Of a stretch of DNA of 64,000 nt, positions 56,806 through 64,000 are shown piece after piece. Origin of the DNA: JABMMZ01 sp044341025 (GTDB lineage Bacteria > Bacteroidota > Bacteroidia > NS11-12g > UBA955); contig JBIISM010000002.1 in the NCBI GenBank assembly GCA_044341025.1, positions 248,001 to 312,000 of the forward strand, written 5' to 3'. Positions within the stretch are counted from its first letter, which is position 1, and every line of letters starts with the position of its first letter. A model generated the notes under the pieces. It did no database searches and was not told where the DNA came from. It saw only the letters and a program-made list of their open reading frames with translations. Position numbers and translations under genes: made by a program.

Positions 56806-59800
56806 TTAGTTTGTAACTGTAATCTTGCTGGTGCTTGTAACACCATTGATTGTTACTTTAACTAAGTAGATACCTTTTGCATTGTTGTCTAAGTCAACAG
56901 CCAAACTACCTTCAGTGGTTGTTTTGGTGTAAACCTTTTCACCCAATACATTGTATATCTCAACTTTCATTGCATTACCTGCTGCATTGCTTACGGTGAA
57001 GCCTCCTGCGTTTGGATTCGGGTATATGCTAATGCCATTGTTGTTTGCTACATTGTTGATACTCGTTGTTGCAACTGCCTTTTTCATTATAGAATTAGAG
57101 CAACCTGCAGCATTGGTAGTTTTTAATGTTACATTGAAGTTACCTGTGTACGTATATTGGTATGTTGGACTAACTGAATTAGACGATCCACCTTCACCAA
57201 ATAACCACTCATATTTGCTATAAGTTGTGTTGCTAGGGTTAAAGCTTACTTTCAATAAACCAAGATCTTTAGATGTAAAGTTGCTCACTGGAGATTCGCT
57301 AACTGTGATGGTTTTTCTGATTGTATCGCTACAAGCACCTGGGTAAGATGCGACCAATGCCACCGTGTAGGTTGTAGTTGCTGTTGGCGTGTACAATCTG
57401 ATTGGCGCTTGTTGGGTGCTGTATGTTCCGTTACCGAAATCCCAGCTGTATTGAATACCACCTTTATCGCCCTTAGACAAGTTAACGAAGGCAGCAGACT
57501 CACCTGAACAAATGTCTTGAACATTGAAATCAGCTTTTGGTTGAATCAATACTTCGAAGTCTTTGCTTAGGCTAGCAAAACAACCATTGCTGTAGCTAGC
57601 TTTTAAAGTCGCAGAGAAAGGTCCTTCACGTGGCCAATTTTTTGTTACATTTTTCAAAGTTGAAGTAACTCCATCGCTGAAACTCCAGTTGTAAACTGGG
57701 CTAGGCAATTCCTCAAAAGTAGAGTTTGTAAATATTGTAGGGATTCTACCACAGAATTGGTTACCGTTAAATGCTGGATTTGGTGTCGCTTTGATTACCA
57801 CATTTTTAGTGATAGAGTCTTTGCAATCAAATTCAGATACGGCTAACAATTTAACTGCATAAGTTCCTGAAGCAGCATAGGCATGGTTGCCATCAAATTG
57901 AGTTGAAGATCCGCCATCACCAAATACCCAATATGCACCTTGGTTACCAAGAGCAATTGTAGAGGTGTTAGGCATCAATATATCAGACTTAGCACAAACT
58001 GGAGCAAGCGGTGCAGCAAAGTTTGCTACTGGTCTTGCAAAGCTGTATGCATTTTTAGTTATAGTGGCAACGCAACCGTTAGCAGAAGCTTTCAAAGTTA
58101 CTTTGTAGCCACCTGGGCTTGCATAGTTATGAGTAGGGTTTGTTGCAGTGCTACGCGCAGTGTTGTCACCAAAATCCCAATCGTAAGTTAATGCACCATT
58201 ACCAACTGTTGTTTGGTTTTGGAAAGAAACCGCGATGCCTTGACATTTGTTGTTCGCTCTGAATTTAGCTTCAGGCAATTCACCTACTTCAACTTGGATT
58301 GTGGTATCGTGCAAAATATTCCAAGGTGTGCTCTTCGCTATTAATTTTACTTGGTAAACACCAGGACTTAAGTATTCGTGAACTGGAGATTGTAAGTCTG
58401 AAGTATCACCATCTCCGAAATACCAGATGTAAGAGGCATTTCCTGAAGATACTGTACTTATGTTGTCAAATAAGATTGCATCACCCAAACAAATAGATGA
58501 AGGGAATTTAAAGTTAACGAAAGGGGTTGGAGCAACCACCAAAGTTCTTTTTACAGTTGAATCACAGAAATGTGGACCTAAGTCAGAGAAATTTACAGAG
58601 AATGTAATAAAGCTGTCTAGGTAAGTTGCTGTAGGTGCGTATGTGATGCTTCCATTACCCGCACTTGAAGGTGCAACAACTGTGTAATCAGTTGAAGGAA
58701 CGATGGCGCCAAATTTGGTTTTAGCTACCACATTGTTGATTACCCATGTAGAACCTTGGTCCGCATTTAAATAACCCGTTGGTGGGCTTAATTCGTAAGT
58801 TACTGCTTTACCTAAAACTGCAATATCAGGTGTTGTCATGTCACCCACTCTGAACTGACCGTTAAATGGAGTACCTTTAACCACATCAGCACCGATAGGA
58901 CGGGGTTTAACTGTAACCACTAAAGGAGTTCTAGCGGTATTGATACAAGCTTTGCTGTAATCAACTATACAGTCAATGGTGTAAGTAGGACCAAACTGGG
59001 TGGCACCAAATAAGCCATATGAATATTTGCCTCCTGTAATGTTTAAGTCAGCATTGCCTCTGTTAACACCACCTTGCATATAGATGTCGTTACCGCCACC
59101 TGTATTAGGGTCGATGGTGAAATAGAAACCATAAGGTTGGCCTGGGTTTATCAGTAAACCTTTAGCAGAAACTTTGATGAAGTTTTGACCACCAGCAGTG
59201 TATACTCTTCCACCGCCACCGTTAACTGCTGTCCAAGCGCTAGAATTGGTTTCAAAACCATTGTAGCTTCCGGCTTTGTAATACAATAAATAGTTAGTCG
59301 TTGATGTAAAGTTATAAATACGGAAGGCCATACTATCGATGTTAATCGGACTTGAAGGCGTCATGTCAAAATAGTTGCCGTTGTAAGCACTATAGTTAAA
59401 TGATACAACAATATATCCTGACAAGCCATTGTTAAAAGAGGACTTAGCGGCAAAACGAATGGCTTGAGCGTAAAAAGTTGTTGTTGCACTGATTGATGGG
59501 CCTGTTATGGTTGCACCCATTCCAAATGGAGATCCACCAGTTGGTGTTCTGTACCACATAATGGTATCGGTGCTAACACCAGTTGTTGCAGATAGTCTTG
59601 GTCTTCCAATGCCACACTGAATAAAGCTAGTGGTTGTTGGCGCTGGGGGATTGCCAAAGAATTTTAAAGTATATTTTAAAGTATCATTCGCTGCTACAGA
59701 GTCAACTGTGCCATTTGGCAAACTGGTCCAAAGCTTAAAATTGTAAGTTGTATTGTTGGTTAAGTTGTAAGCCGCATTCAATGGGATGACCGTGTCTTTT

Positions 59801-60513
59801 CCTCCTTTTAGTTTAGAGGTAATGTATTTGGTCGTTTGAGGTGTGCCATTGATTGACCAATTAAGTCTAACACTGTCTAAAGTTTTCTTACCGTAATTAT
59901 ATAATCTGGCAGATAGCGCTTGTGTATTGCTACAAAAGTCTAATGTGCCCATTGCAGCAACTCCAGCATCGTTGTTAACACTTGCACCGCTGATAATTTG
60001 AATTTCTCTCCAGTTTGGATTTGAATTCTGACCAGTAGTAACCATTTTAACATCAGTGATTCTGATTTGAGTGGTTGTAATTGTAGGGAATGAAATGGAG
60101 TCAACACATTGTTGTCCAATTTGTGAACTAGACGTTGTATACCAAGTTACAAACGCAGAACCATTCCAATATTGCACAGTACAGCCAGTCATTGTGCGAC
60201 CAGGGTTACTTGTTAGTGCATTATAGAAAATGATTTTGCTAATACTTTTGGCCGAAGTCCACTCCCAGTTCATGTAATCTGTAGATGCTGGGGGGGACTG
60301 TGTCCATATAAAAGCTTCTTGGTTGCCGCAGTTAGAAATTGTTCCATTGTTAATTTGGTTCCAATTCCAACCACCACCTGATGTGGTACCACCACTTGTA
60401 GTATTACAAGTAGCCGTTGCCGAAGGGGCTAAATTGGTCTGCGCCTGCAAGCTCAGAGTGAGCGAAAACAGCATGCCTAGACACAATAGTAAGGTTTTGT
60501 AGATTTTTTTCAT
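56806..60513 (-). CDS. T9SS-secreted adhesin-like protein with discoidin-like and PKD domains
   Basis: A 1235-aa secreted protein (start at ATG 60513, giving the signal MKKIYKTLLLCLGMLFSLTLSLQAQ). Residues about 30-180 form an F5/8 type C (discoidin-like) domain (NLAPSATATCN ... NWREIQI); 185-290 a CARDB-like domain (SIGN: INGTPQTTKYITSKLKGGKD); several Ig-like modules; then about five PKD domains with WxFGDG/WDFGDN motifs (for example YIWYFGDGDTS, YDWDFGDNTARS, YWVFGDGGSS, YNWSFSDG, YEWLFGEG). The C-terminal sorting domain has SIYPNPNAGGF. It would coat or be released from the cell and bind glycans. It has its own terminator. Confidence 0.9.
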   Translation of the reverse strand: MKKIYKTLLLCLGMLFSLTLSLQAQTNLAPSATATCNTTSGGTTSGGGWNWNQINNGTISNCGNQEAFIWTQSPPASTDYMNWEWTSAKSISKIIFYNALTSNPGRTMTGCTVQYWNGSAFVTWYTTSSSQIGQQCVDSISFPTITTTQIRITDVKMVTTGQNSNPNWREIQIISGASVNNDAGVAAMGTLDFCSNTQALSARLYNYGKKTLDSVRLNWSINGTPQTTKYITSKLKGGKDTVIPLNAAYNLTNNTTYNFKLWTSLPNGTVDSVAANDTLKYTLKFFGNPPAPTTTSFIQCGIGRPRLSATTGVSTDTIMWYRTPTGGSPFGMGATITGPSISATTTFYAQAIRFAAKSSFNNGLSGYIVVSFNYSAYNGNYFDMTPSSPINIDSMAFRIYNFTSTTNYLLYYKAGSYNGFETNSSAWTAVNGGGGRVYTAGGQNFIKVSAKGLLINPGQPYGFYFTIDPNTGGGNDIYMQGGVNRGNADLNITGGKYSYGLFGATQFGPTYTIDCIVDYSKACINTARTPLVVTVKPRPIGADVVKGTPFNGQFRVGDMTTPDIAVLGKAVTYELSPPTGYLNADQGSTWVINNVVAKTKFGAIVPSTDYTVVAPSSAGNGSITYAPTATYLDSFITFSVNFSDLGPHFCDSTVKRTLVVAPTPFVNFKFPSSICLGDAILFDNISTVSSGNASYIWYFGDGDTSDLQSPVHEYLSPGVYQVKLIAKSTPWNILHDTTIQVEVGELPEAKFRANNKCQGIAVSFQNQTTVGNGALTYDWDFGDNTARSTATNPTHNYASPGGYKVTLKASANGCVATITKNAYSFARPVANFAAPLAPVCAKSDILMPNTSTIALGNQGAYWVFGDGGSSTQFDGNHAYAASGTYAVKLLAVSEFDCKDSITKNVVIKATPNPAFNGNQFCGRIPTIFTNSTFEELPSPVYNWSFSDGVTSTLKNVTKNWPREGPFSATLKASYSNGCFASLSKDFEVLIQPKADFNVQDICSGESAAFVNLSKGDKGGIQYSWDFGNGTYSTQQAPIRLYTPTATTTYTVALVASYPGACSDTIRKTITVSESPVSNFTSKDLGLLKVSFNPSNTTYSKYEWLFGEGGSSNSVSPTYQYTYTGNFNVTLKTTNAAGCSNSIMKKAVATTSINNVANNNGISIYPNPNAGGFTVSNAAGNAMKVEIYNVLGEKVYTKTTTEGSLAVDLDNNAKGIYLVKVTINGVTSTSKITVTN

Positions 60514-60633
60514 ATTACGATCTGTTAATTTCAAGCCTCAAAACTAATCAAATTCATCACAAAACCAAAAAAACTTACAAGTATTTTTACTAAAAATGAC
60601 ATAAGAATGACAAATTTAGCGATTAATTAAGAT

Positions 60634-61107
60634 CTATTGAATTAATTTTAAAGCAGTTATACCTGCTTCAAATCCTTTGTTACCATGTTTTCCACCGCTG
60701 CGCTCTTGGGCCTGTTTTAGATCATCGGTCGTAAGAACGCCAAACACTACTGGGATGCGGTGTCTGAGGCCTAAATCCATAATTCCATCGGCAACGGCTT
60801 GGCAAATGAAGTCAAAATGTCTGGTTTCTCCCTGAATGACGCACCCTAAACTAATTACAGCATCTGGTTTTATGGAGTCAATTAACACTTGCGCTCCAAA
60901 AGGCAATTCAAAACTACCAGGGACGTATTTTATATGGACGTTTTTGGGCTGCACATTGGCCTTTTCTAAGGCTTCTAAAGCGCCATCTAGCAGCGCAGTG
61001 GTGATTTCGCTATTCCATTCAGAAACAACAATGCCAAAGATTTTATCTTCGGCATTGTGTATATCGTCGGGGTTGTATGTTGAGAGGTTTCTCAGTGTAC
61101 TCGCCAT
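60634..61107 (-). CDS. ribH: 6,7-dimethyl-8-ribityllumazine synthase
   Basis: A 157-aa riboflavin-pathway enzyme. Family motifs: SEWN near residue 30, VPGSFELPFGAQ, SLGCVIQGETRHFDFICQAVADG with the catalytic His, FGVLTTD and ERSGGKHGNKGFEAG. It condenses ribityl-aminouracil with dihydroxybutanone phosphate and forms icosahedral shells. It is six bases downstream of the TPR gene, so the two are co-transcribed. Confidence 0.97.
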   Translation of the reverse strand: MASTLRNLSTYNPDDIHNAEDKIFGIVVSEWNSEITTALLDGALEALEKANVQPKNVHIKYVPGSFELPFGAQVLIDSIKPDAVISLGCVIQGETRHFDFICQAVADGIMDLGLRHRIPVVFGVLTTDDLKQAQERSGGKHGNKGFEAGITALKLIQ

Positions 61108-61113
61108 AATTTG

Positions 61114-61821
61114 TTAATATTGATCGGTCTTGGCCTTAGCGCGGGTAATGAATTTATCGATTTCTTGGATACCATCATTTTCGCTGTAGTCCTTTTTTAA
61201 TTTTTCGTAAATATCCAAGGCTTCTTTCCACTCATTTTTCTTTTCATAAACCCTAGCCGCTTTTTTATAAAACCAAACGGCAGAAAATTCGTTCTCAGCA
61301 CCTTTTGCAGCTTTTAGATAGTTTTTTAAGCCTGCATCTAAGTCTTTGTTTTCAACTTGTGCATCGCCCAATAAACCAATGGCTTGGTATTTCATTATTT
61401 GATCGTCAAAGCTTACTTTATCAAGAAATAGAATAGCATTTTTGTAATCGCCTGTATACAAATAAGAAGCTCCTGCGTAATAAGCCGCCAACTCTCCTGC
61501 CTTAGTTCCGCTAAATTTATCGGCTAGTTTTGGAGCCTCTTTAAGGACCAAACTGAAAGAATCGGCATCAAACAATTCTTGGGTTTTGTAGATTGCAGAT
61601 AAGCCTTCTTTTTCACGCGGCATTTGGTACAAAAACTGGTATCCAATATACCCAAGTATGGCAACTATAAAAGCGCCTATTCCATACACCAATGTTTTGT
61701 TTTGGGTGTTTAACCAAATCTTTATTTTGTCAACAAATAGACTTAAACCTGATGGCGCTTTATCGCCACCACCTTGCTCTACATATTCGGTTTCGTTCTC
61801 AATGATTTCGTTGTTGCTCAT
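61114..61821 (-). CDS. TPR membrane protein (YfgM-like)
   Basis: A 235-aa protein with a cytoplasmic N-terminal tail (about 1-40), one membrane segment (about 44-66, TLVYGIGAFIVAILGYIGYQF) and TPR-like helical repeats outside (AAYYAGASYLYTGDYKNAILFLDKV, AIGLLGDAQVENKDLDAGLKNYLKAA, FYKKAARVYEKKNEWKEALDIYEKL). The layout is that of YfgM, which accompanies SecYEG and periplasmic chaperones. It is upstream of ribH by six bases. Confidence 0.88.
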   Translation of the reverse strand: MSNNEIIENETEYVEQGGGDKAPSGLSLFVDKIKIWLNTQNKTLVYGIGAFIVAILGYIGYQFLYQMPREKEGLSAIYKTQELFDADSFSLVLKEAPKLADKFSGTKAGELAAYYAGASYLYTGDYKNAILFLDKVSFDDQIMKYQAIGLLGDAQVENKDLDAGLKNYLKAAKGAENEFSAVWFYKKAARVYEKKNEWKEALDIYEKLKKDYSENDGIQEIDKFITRAKAKTDQY

Positions 61822-61869
61822 CTGTAAATAATTTAAATAAAAGGGCTGCGAAAATAATACTTTTTATGA

Positions 61870-62871
61870 TTAATCCATAATGTAGGGGTAATTTCCTTCA
61901 TACACATCTGTAAATAGCTCAGATGCATCAGGATACGGGGAGTTTTCAGCAAACTCAACCGATTTATTAACCGTTTCTATAATGTCTTCTTCCATTTTTT
62001 CTAATTCCGCCTCTGTAGCGAACTTCTGCTTTAAAATGGTTTCTTTTGTGGTTTCTAAAGGGTCCAGGGTCTTGTAGTGGGCCACTTCGTCTTTGCTTCT
62101 ATAGGTTGCTGGGTCGCTCATGCTATGGCCCCTATATCTGTAGGTTTTAATTTCTAAGAACGTCGGTCCGTCACCTCTTCTTGCGCGCTCTGCAGCTTCA
62201 AAAATTGCATCGTGAACGGTTTCGCATTTCATGCCATCTACTTGGAATGAGGGCATTTCATATGCTGATCCAATTTTGTAAATATCCAAAACATTGGTGG
62301 TTCTTTCAACTGAAGTTCCCATTGCATAATCGTTGTTCTCGCAAATAAAAATTACCGGCAACTTCCACAACATCGCCATATTAAAGGCCTCGTGCAAGGC
62401 GCCTTGTCTTACAGCGCCATCGCCCATAAAGCAAACGCACAAATTTTTTGTGCCTAAATATTGCTCTGCAAATGCAATGCCTGCGCCCATTGGAATTTGT
62501 GCGCCTACAATGCCATGTCCGCCTAAAAAGTTGTGTTCTTTGCTAAACATGTGCATGCTTCCGCCTTTGCCTTTTGTGCAACCGGTCGCTTTGCCATACA
62601 ATTCTGCCATCACAGCATTGGCACTTATGCCAAGCGCTAAAGCATGACCATGGTCGCGGTAAGCTGTAATAAACTTGTCGTCTTTTGTTGTTGCGCTTAT
62701 CATTCCGGCTACTATTGCCTCTTGTCCTATATATAGGTGACAAAAACCTTTTATTTTTTGTTGTCCATACAATTGAGCCGATTTTTCTTCAAATCGTCTA
62801 ACCAACAATATTATTTCGTACCATTTGAGGTAAGTTTCCTTATTAAAATTTATTTTTGCAGCCTTAGCCAT
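61870..62871 (-). CDS. pdhA: Pyruvate dehydrogenase E1 component, alpha subunit
   Basis: A 333-aa thiamine-diphosphate enzyme subunit, decarboxylating pyruvate in the pyruvate dehydrogenase complex. The ThDP motif GDGAVRQGALHEAFNMAMLWKLPVIFICENN has the GDG...NN signature, and the phosphorylation-loop region TYRYRGHSMSDPATYR is conserved. I use the ATG at 62871 because the 62895 frame start would overlap the promoter at 62893-62924. The beta subunit is not adjacent. Divergent from recF. Confidence 0.95.
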   Translation of the reverse strand: MAKAAKINFNKETYLKWYEIILLVRRFEEKSAQLYGQQKIKGFCHLYIGQEAIVAGMISATTKDDKFITAYRDHGHALALGISANAVMAELYGKATGCTKGKGGSMHMFSKEHNFLGGHGIVGAQIPMGAGIAFAEQYLGTKNLCVCFMGDGAVRQGALHEAFNMAMLWKLPVIFICENNDYAMGTSVERTTNVLDIYKIGSAYEMPSFQVDGMKCETVHDAIFEAAERARRGDGPTFLEIKTYRYRGHSMSDPATYRSKDEVAHYKTLDPLETTKETILKQKFATEAELEKMEEDIIETVNKSVEFAENSPYPDASELFTDVYEGNYPYIMD

Positions 62872-62892
62872 AATTTTTTTCTTAATTAGTGG

Positions 62893-62924
62893 CAAAAGTA
62901 ATCAAAAATAATTGATCATACAAA
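62893..62924 (-). promoter_or_regulatory. Promoter of pdhA
   Basis: Minus strand: TTTG at 62921-62924, 20-bp spacer, TACTTTTG at 62893-62900, then the ATG at 62871 about 22 bp away. It lies between the divergent recF and pdhA starts. Confidence 0.75.
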
Positions 62925-62927
62925 AAA

Positions 62928-64000
62928 GTGCGTATACAACATTTATCTCTATTCCAATTTAAAAACCACCAAAGTCTAAAACTTGATTTTGATGCTGATA
63001 TCACTTGCATTACAGGTAATAATGGCAAAGGTAAAACCAATATTCTTGATGCAATTTACTTGTTGAGTACCTGCAAGAGTTATTTCAATTCTATAGATTA
63101 TCAATTAATCCAACACCAAGAAACCACCGCTTCTGTTATTGCACGTTTTATGAATGGCCAGCAAATTGATTTGCAACTCACCTTAGAGCAAGGCAAAAAG
63201 AAAAAGCTCAAAAAGAACGACAAGCAATACGATAAGCTAATTGACCATATTGGCTTGGTTAATGTTGTGATGATAACCCCAGATGACATCGAATTGGTTA
63301 TTGGACACAGCGATGTTCGCAGAAAGTTTATTGATATTTGCATCTCCCAAATTGACAGAGTTTACCTTAATAGCTTGAGTGAATATCAAAAGATTTTAGA
63401 ACAAAGAAACAGCCAACTTAAACTGTTTTCTAAACACAAACATTTTGATGAGATTATTATTGAAAGTTATGATCAAAAACTTGTTCCCTTGGCTAACTAT
63501 ATCTTTAAAAAGAGGGTGGAAGTTTTGGGTATGCTAAATACCTATTTCAGCGAATATTATAAAGAATTTTCATCTGGGGATGAGGCATTGACCTTTAATT
63601 ATATAAGCGATTTACATGGCAACGATTATGCCACATTGTTGAAATCAAACATAGACAAAGACTTAGTTCTTGAGCGCACGAACACAGGTATTCATAAAGA
63701 TGATGTGGTCTTTGAAATAGACAATTTTCCATTAAAGAAATTTGGTTCTCAAGGCCAAAGTAAGGCCTTTATAATTGCTTTGAAATTGGCGCAATACAAA
63801 TACCTTTCTGATGTTTTAGGTACGCAACCGATATTATTGCTCGACGATATGTTTGAAAAGATTGATGAACAGAGGGCTCAGAAACTAATAGACCTTTTGG
63901 CTTCCAATCAATTTGGACAAATTCTAATCACAGACACCCATTCTGATAGGGTAAAGAAACATTTTGAGAATGGAAATAAAAGCATCAAATTTGTAGACTT
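62928..64000 (+). CDS. recF: DNA replication and repair protein RecF, cut by the window end
   Basis: The frame starts with GTG at 62928 (VRIQHLSLFQFKNHQ) and stays open to the end of the window, about 357 residues, so only the extreme C-terminus is missing. Walker A GNNGKGKTN (about residue 30), RecF region DDIELVIGHSDVRRKFIDI, signature-like FGSQGQSKAFIIALKLAQ, and Walker B ILLLDDMFEKID with a following DTHSD are all present. RecF loads RecA at gaps with RecO and RecR. The start is seven bases from the -33 box of the divergent pdhA promoter. Usually RecF is about 360-370 residues. Confidence 0.95.
   Translation, partial: MRIQHLSLFQFKNHQSLKLDFDADITCITGNNGKGKTNILDAIYLLSTCKSYFNSIDYQLIQHQETTASVIARFMNGQQIDLQLTLEQGKKKKLKKNDKQYDKLIDHIGLVNVVMITPDDIELVIGHSDVRRKFIDICISQIDRVYLNSLSEYQKILEQRNSQLKLFSKHKHFDEIIIESYDQKLVPLANYIFKKRVEVLGMLNTYFSEYYKEFSSGDEALTFNYISDLHGNDYATLLKSNIDKDLVLERTNTGIHKDDVVFEIDNFPLKKFGSQGQSKAFIIALKLAQYKYLSDVLGTQPILLLDDMFEKIDEQRAQKLIDLLASNQFGQILITDTHSDRVKKHFENGNKSIKFVD

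Noticed and set aside
1..64000. tRNA or rRNA genes
   Set aside because: I looked for T-loop GTTCGA-type sequences with pairing arms and found none that fold as tRNA; a covariance search would be decisive.

Overview
The window is a piece of a Bacteroidota chromosome of low to moderate GC. The evidence for the phylum is consistent. Five secreted proteins carry C-terminal type IX secretion (T9SS) sorting domains of the YPNP type. Promoters fit the phylum's TTTG / TAnnTTTG pattern, for example before rplU, pdhA, the ferredoxin gene and the vapBC-like pair. There are DUF2167, IscX and cytoplasmic housekeeping genes of Bacteroidota type, and a proton-pump rhodopsin with Met at the colour-tuning site. 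The organism looks like a free-living aquatic photoheterotroph. I would not name a genus.

Layout. 0-3.4 kb: class Ia ribonucleotide reductase (nrdB-nrdA, minus strand). 4.1-7.8 kb: a phototrophy locus on the minus strand, with a rhodopsin followed, after an intrinsic terminator, by one long gene fusing a CrtY-type lycopene cyclase to a Blh-type beta-carotene cleavage enzyme. 8.3-13.2 kb: a giant T9SS beta-helix/PKD surface protein. 13.3-18.6 kb: an SOS-like mutagenesis cassette, made of a divergent XRE/S24 repressor with two 17-bp operators, dinB and a short dnaE-type polymerase.

18.6-41 kb is accessory: a DUF4160/DUF2442 pair between two copies of an 84-bp leader-like repeat, a secreted SGNH/beta-helix protein, a heavy-metal-binding operon, a vapBC-like toxin-antitoxin pair, an L,D-transpeptidase, a gene broken by one stop codon, GNAT and GH20 genes, a CASTOR/POLLUX-like channel, a PrsW-like protease and a collagen-like/beta-helix protein. 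Several of these plus-strand units are followed by imperfect palindromes resembling integron attC sites, but no integrase is present. Intergenic DNA here is rich in tandem repeats and hairpin repeats.

42-64 kb is mainly core: a metallo-beta-lactamase/rhodanese sulfur enzyme, an SDR, DUF2167, an unusual ABC-F ATPase, ferredoxin and iscX; then on the minus strand nadD, gmk, pnp, rpsO, rpmA, rplU, ribH and pdhA; and finally a divergent recF cut by the right edge.

The most interesting candidates are the CrtY-Blh fusion next to a rhodopsin with the glycine of an antenna-carotenoid window; the duplicated leader with a covarying terminator hairpin; the S24-dinB-dnaE cassette with twin operators and a G-quadruplex-capable repeat tract; the attC-like palindromes; and an ABC-F protein in which exactly one of the two composite ATP sites is degenerate. 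All calls come from reading the sequence; no database search was run.
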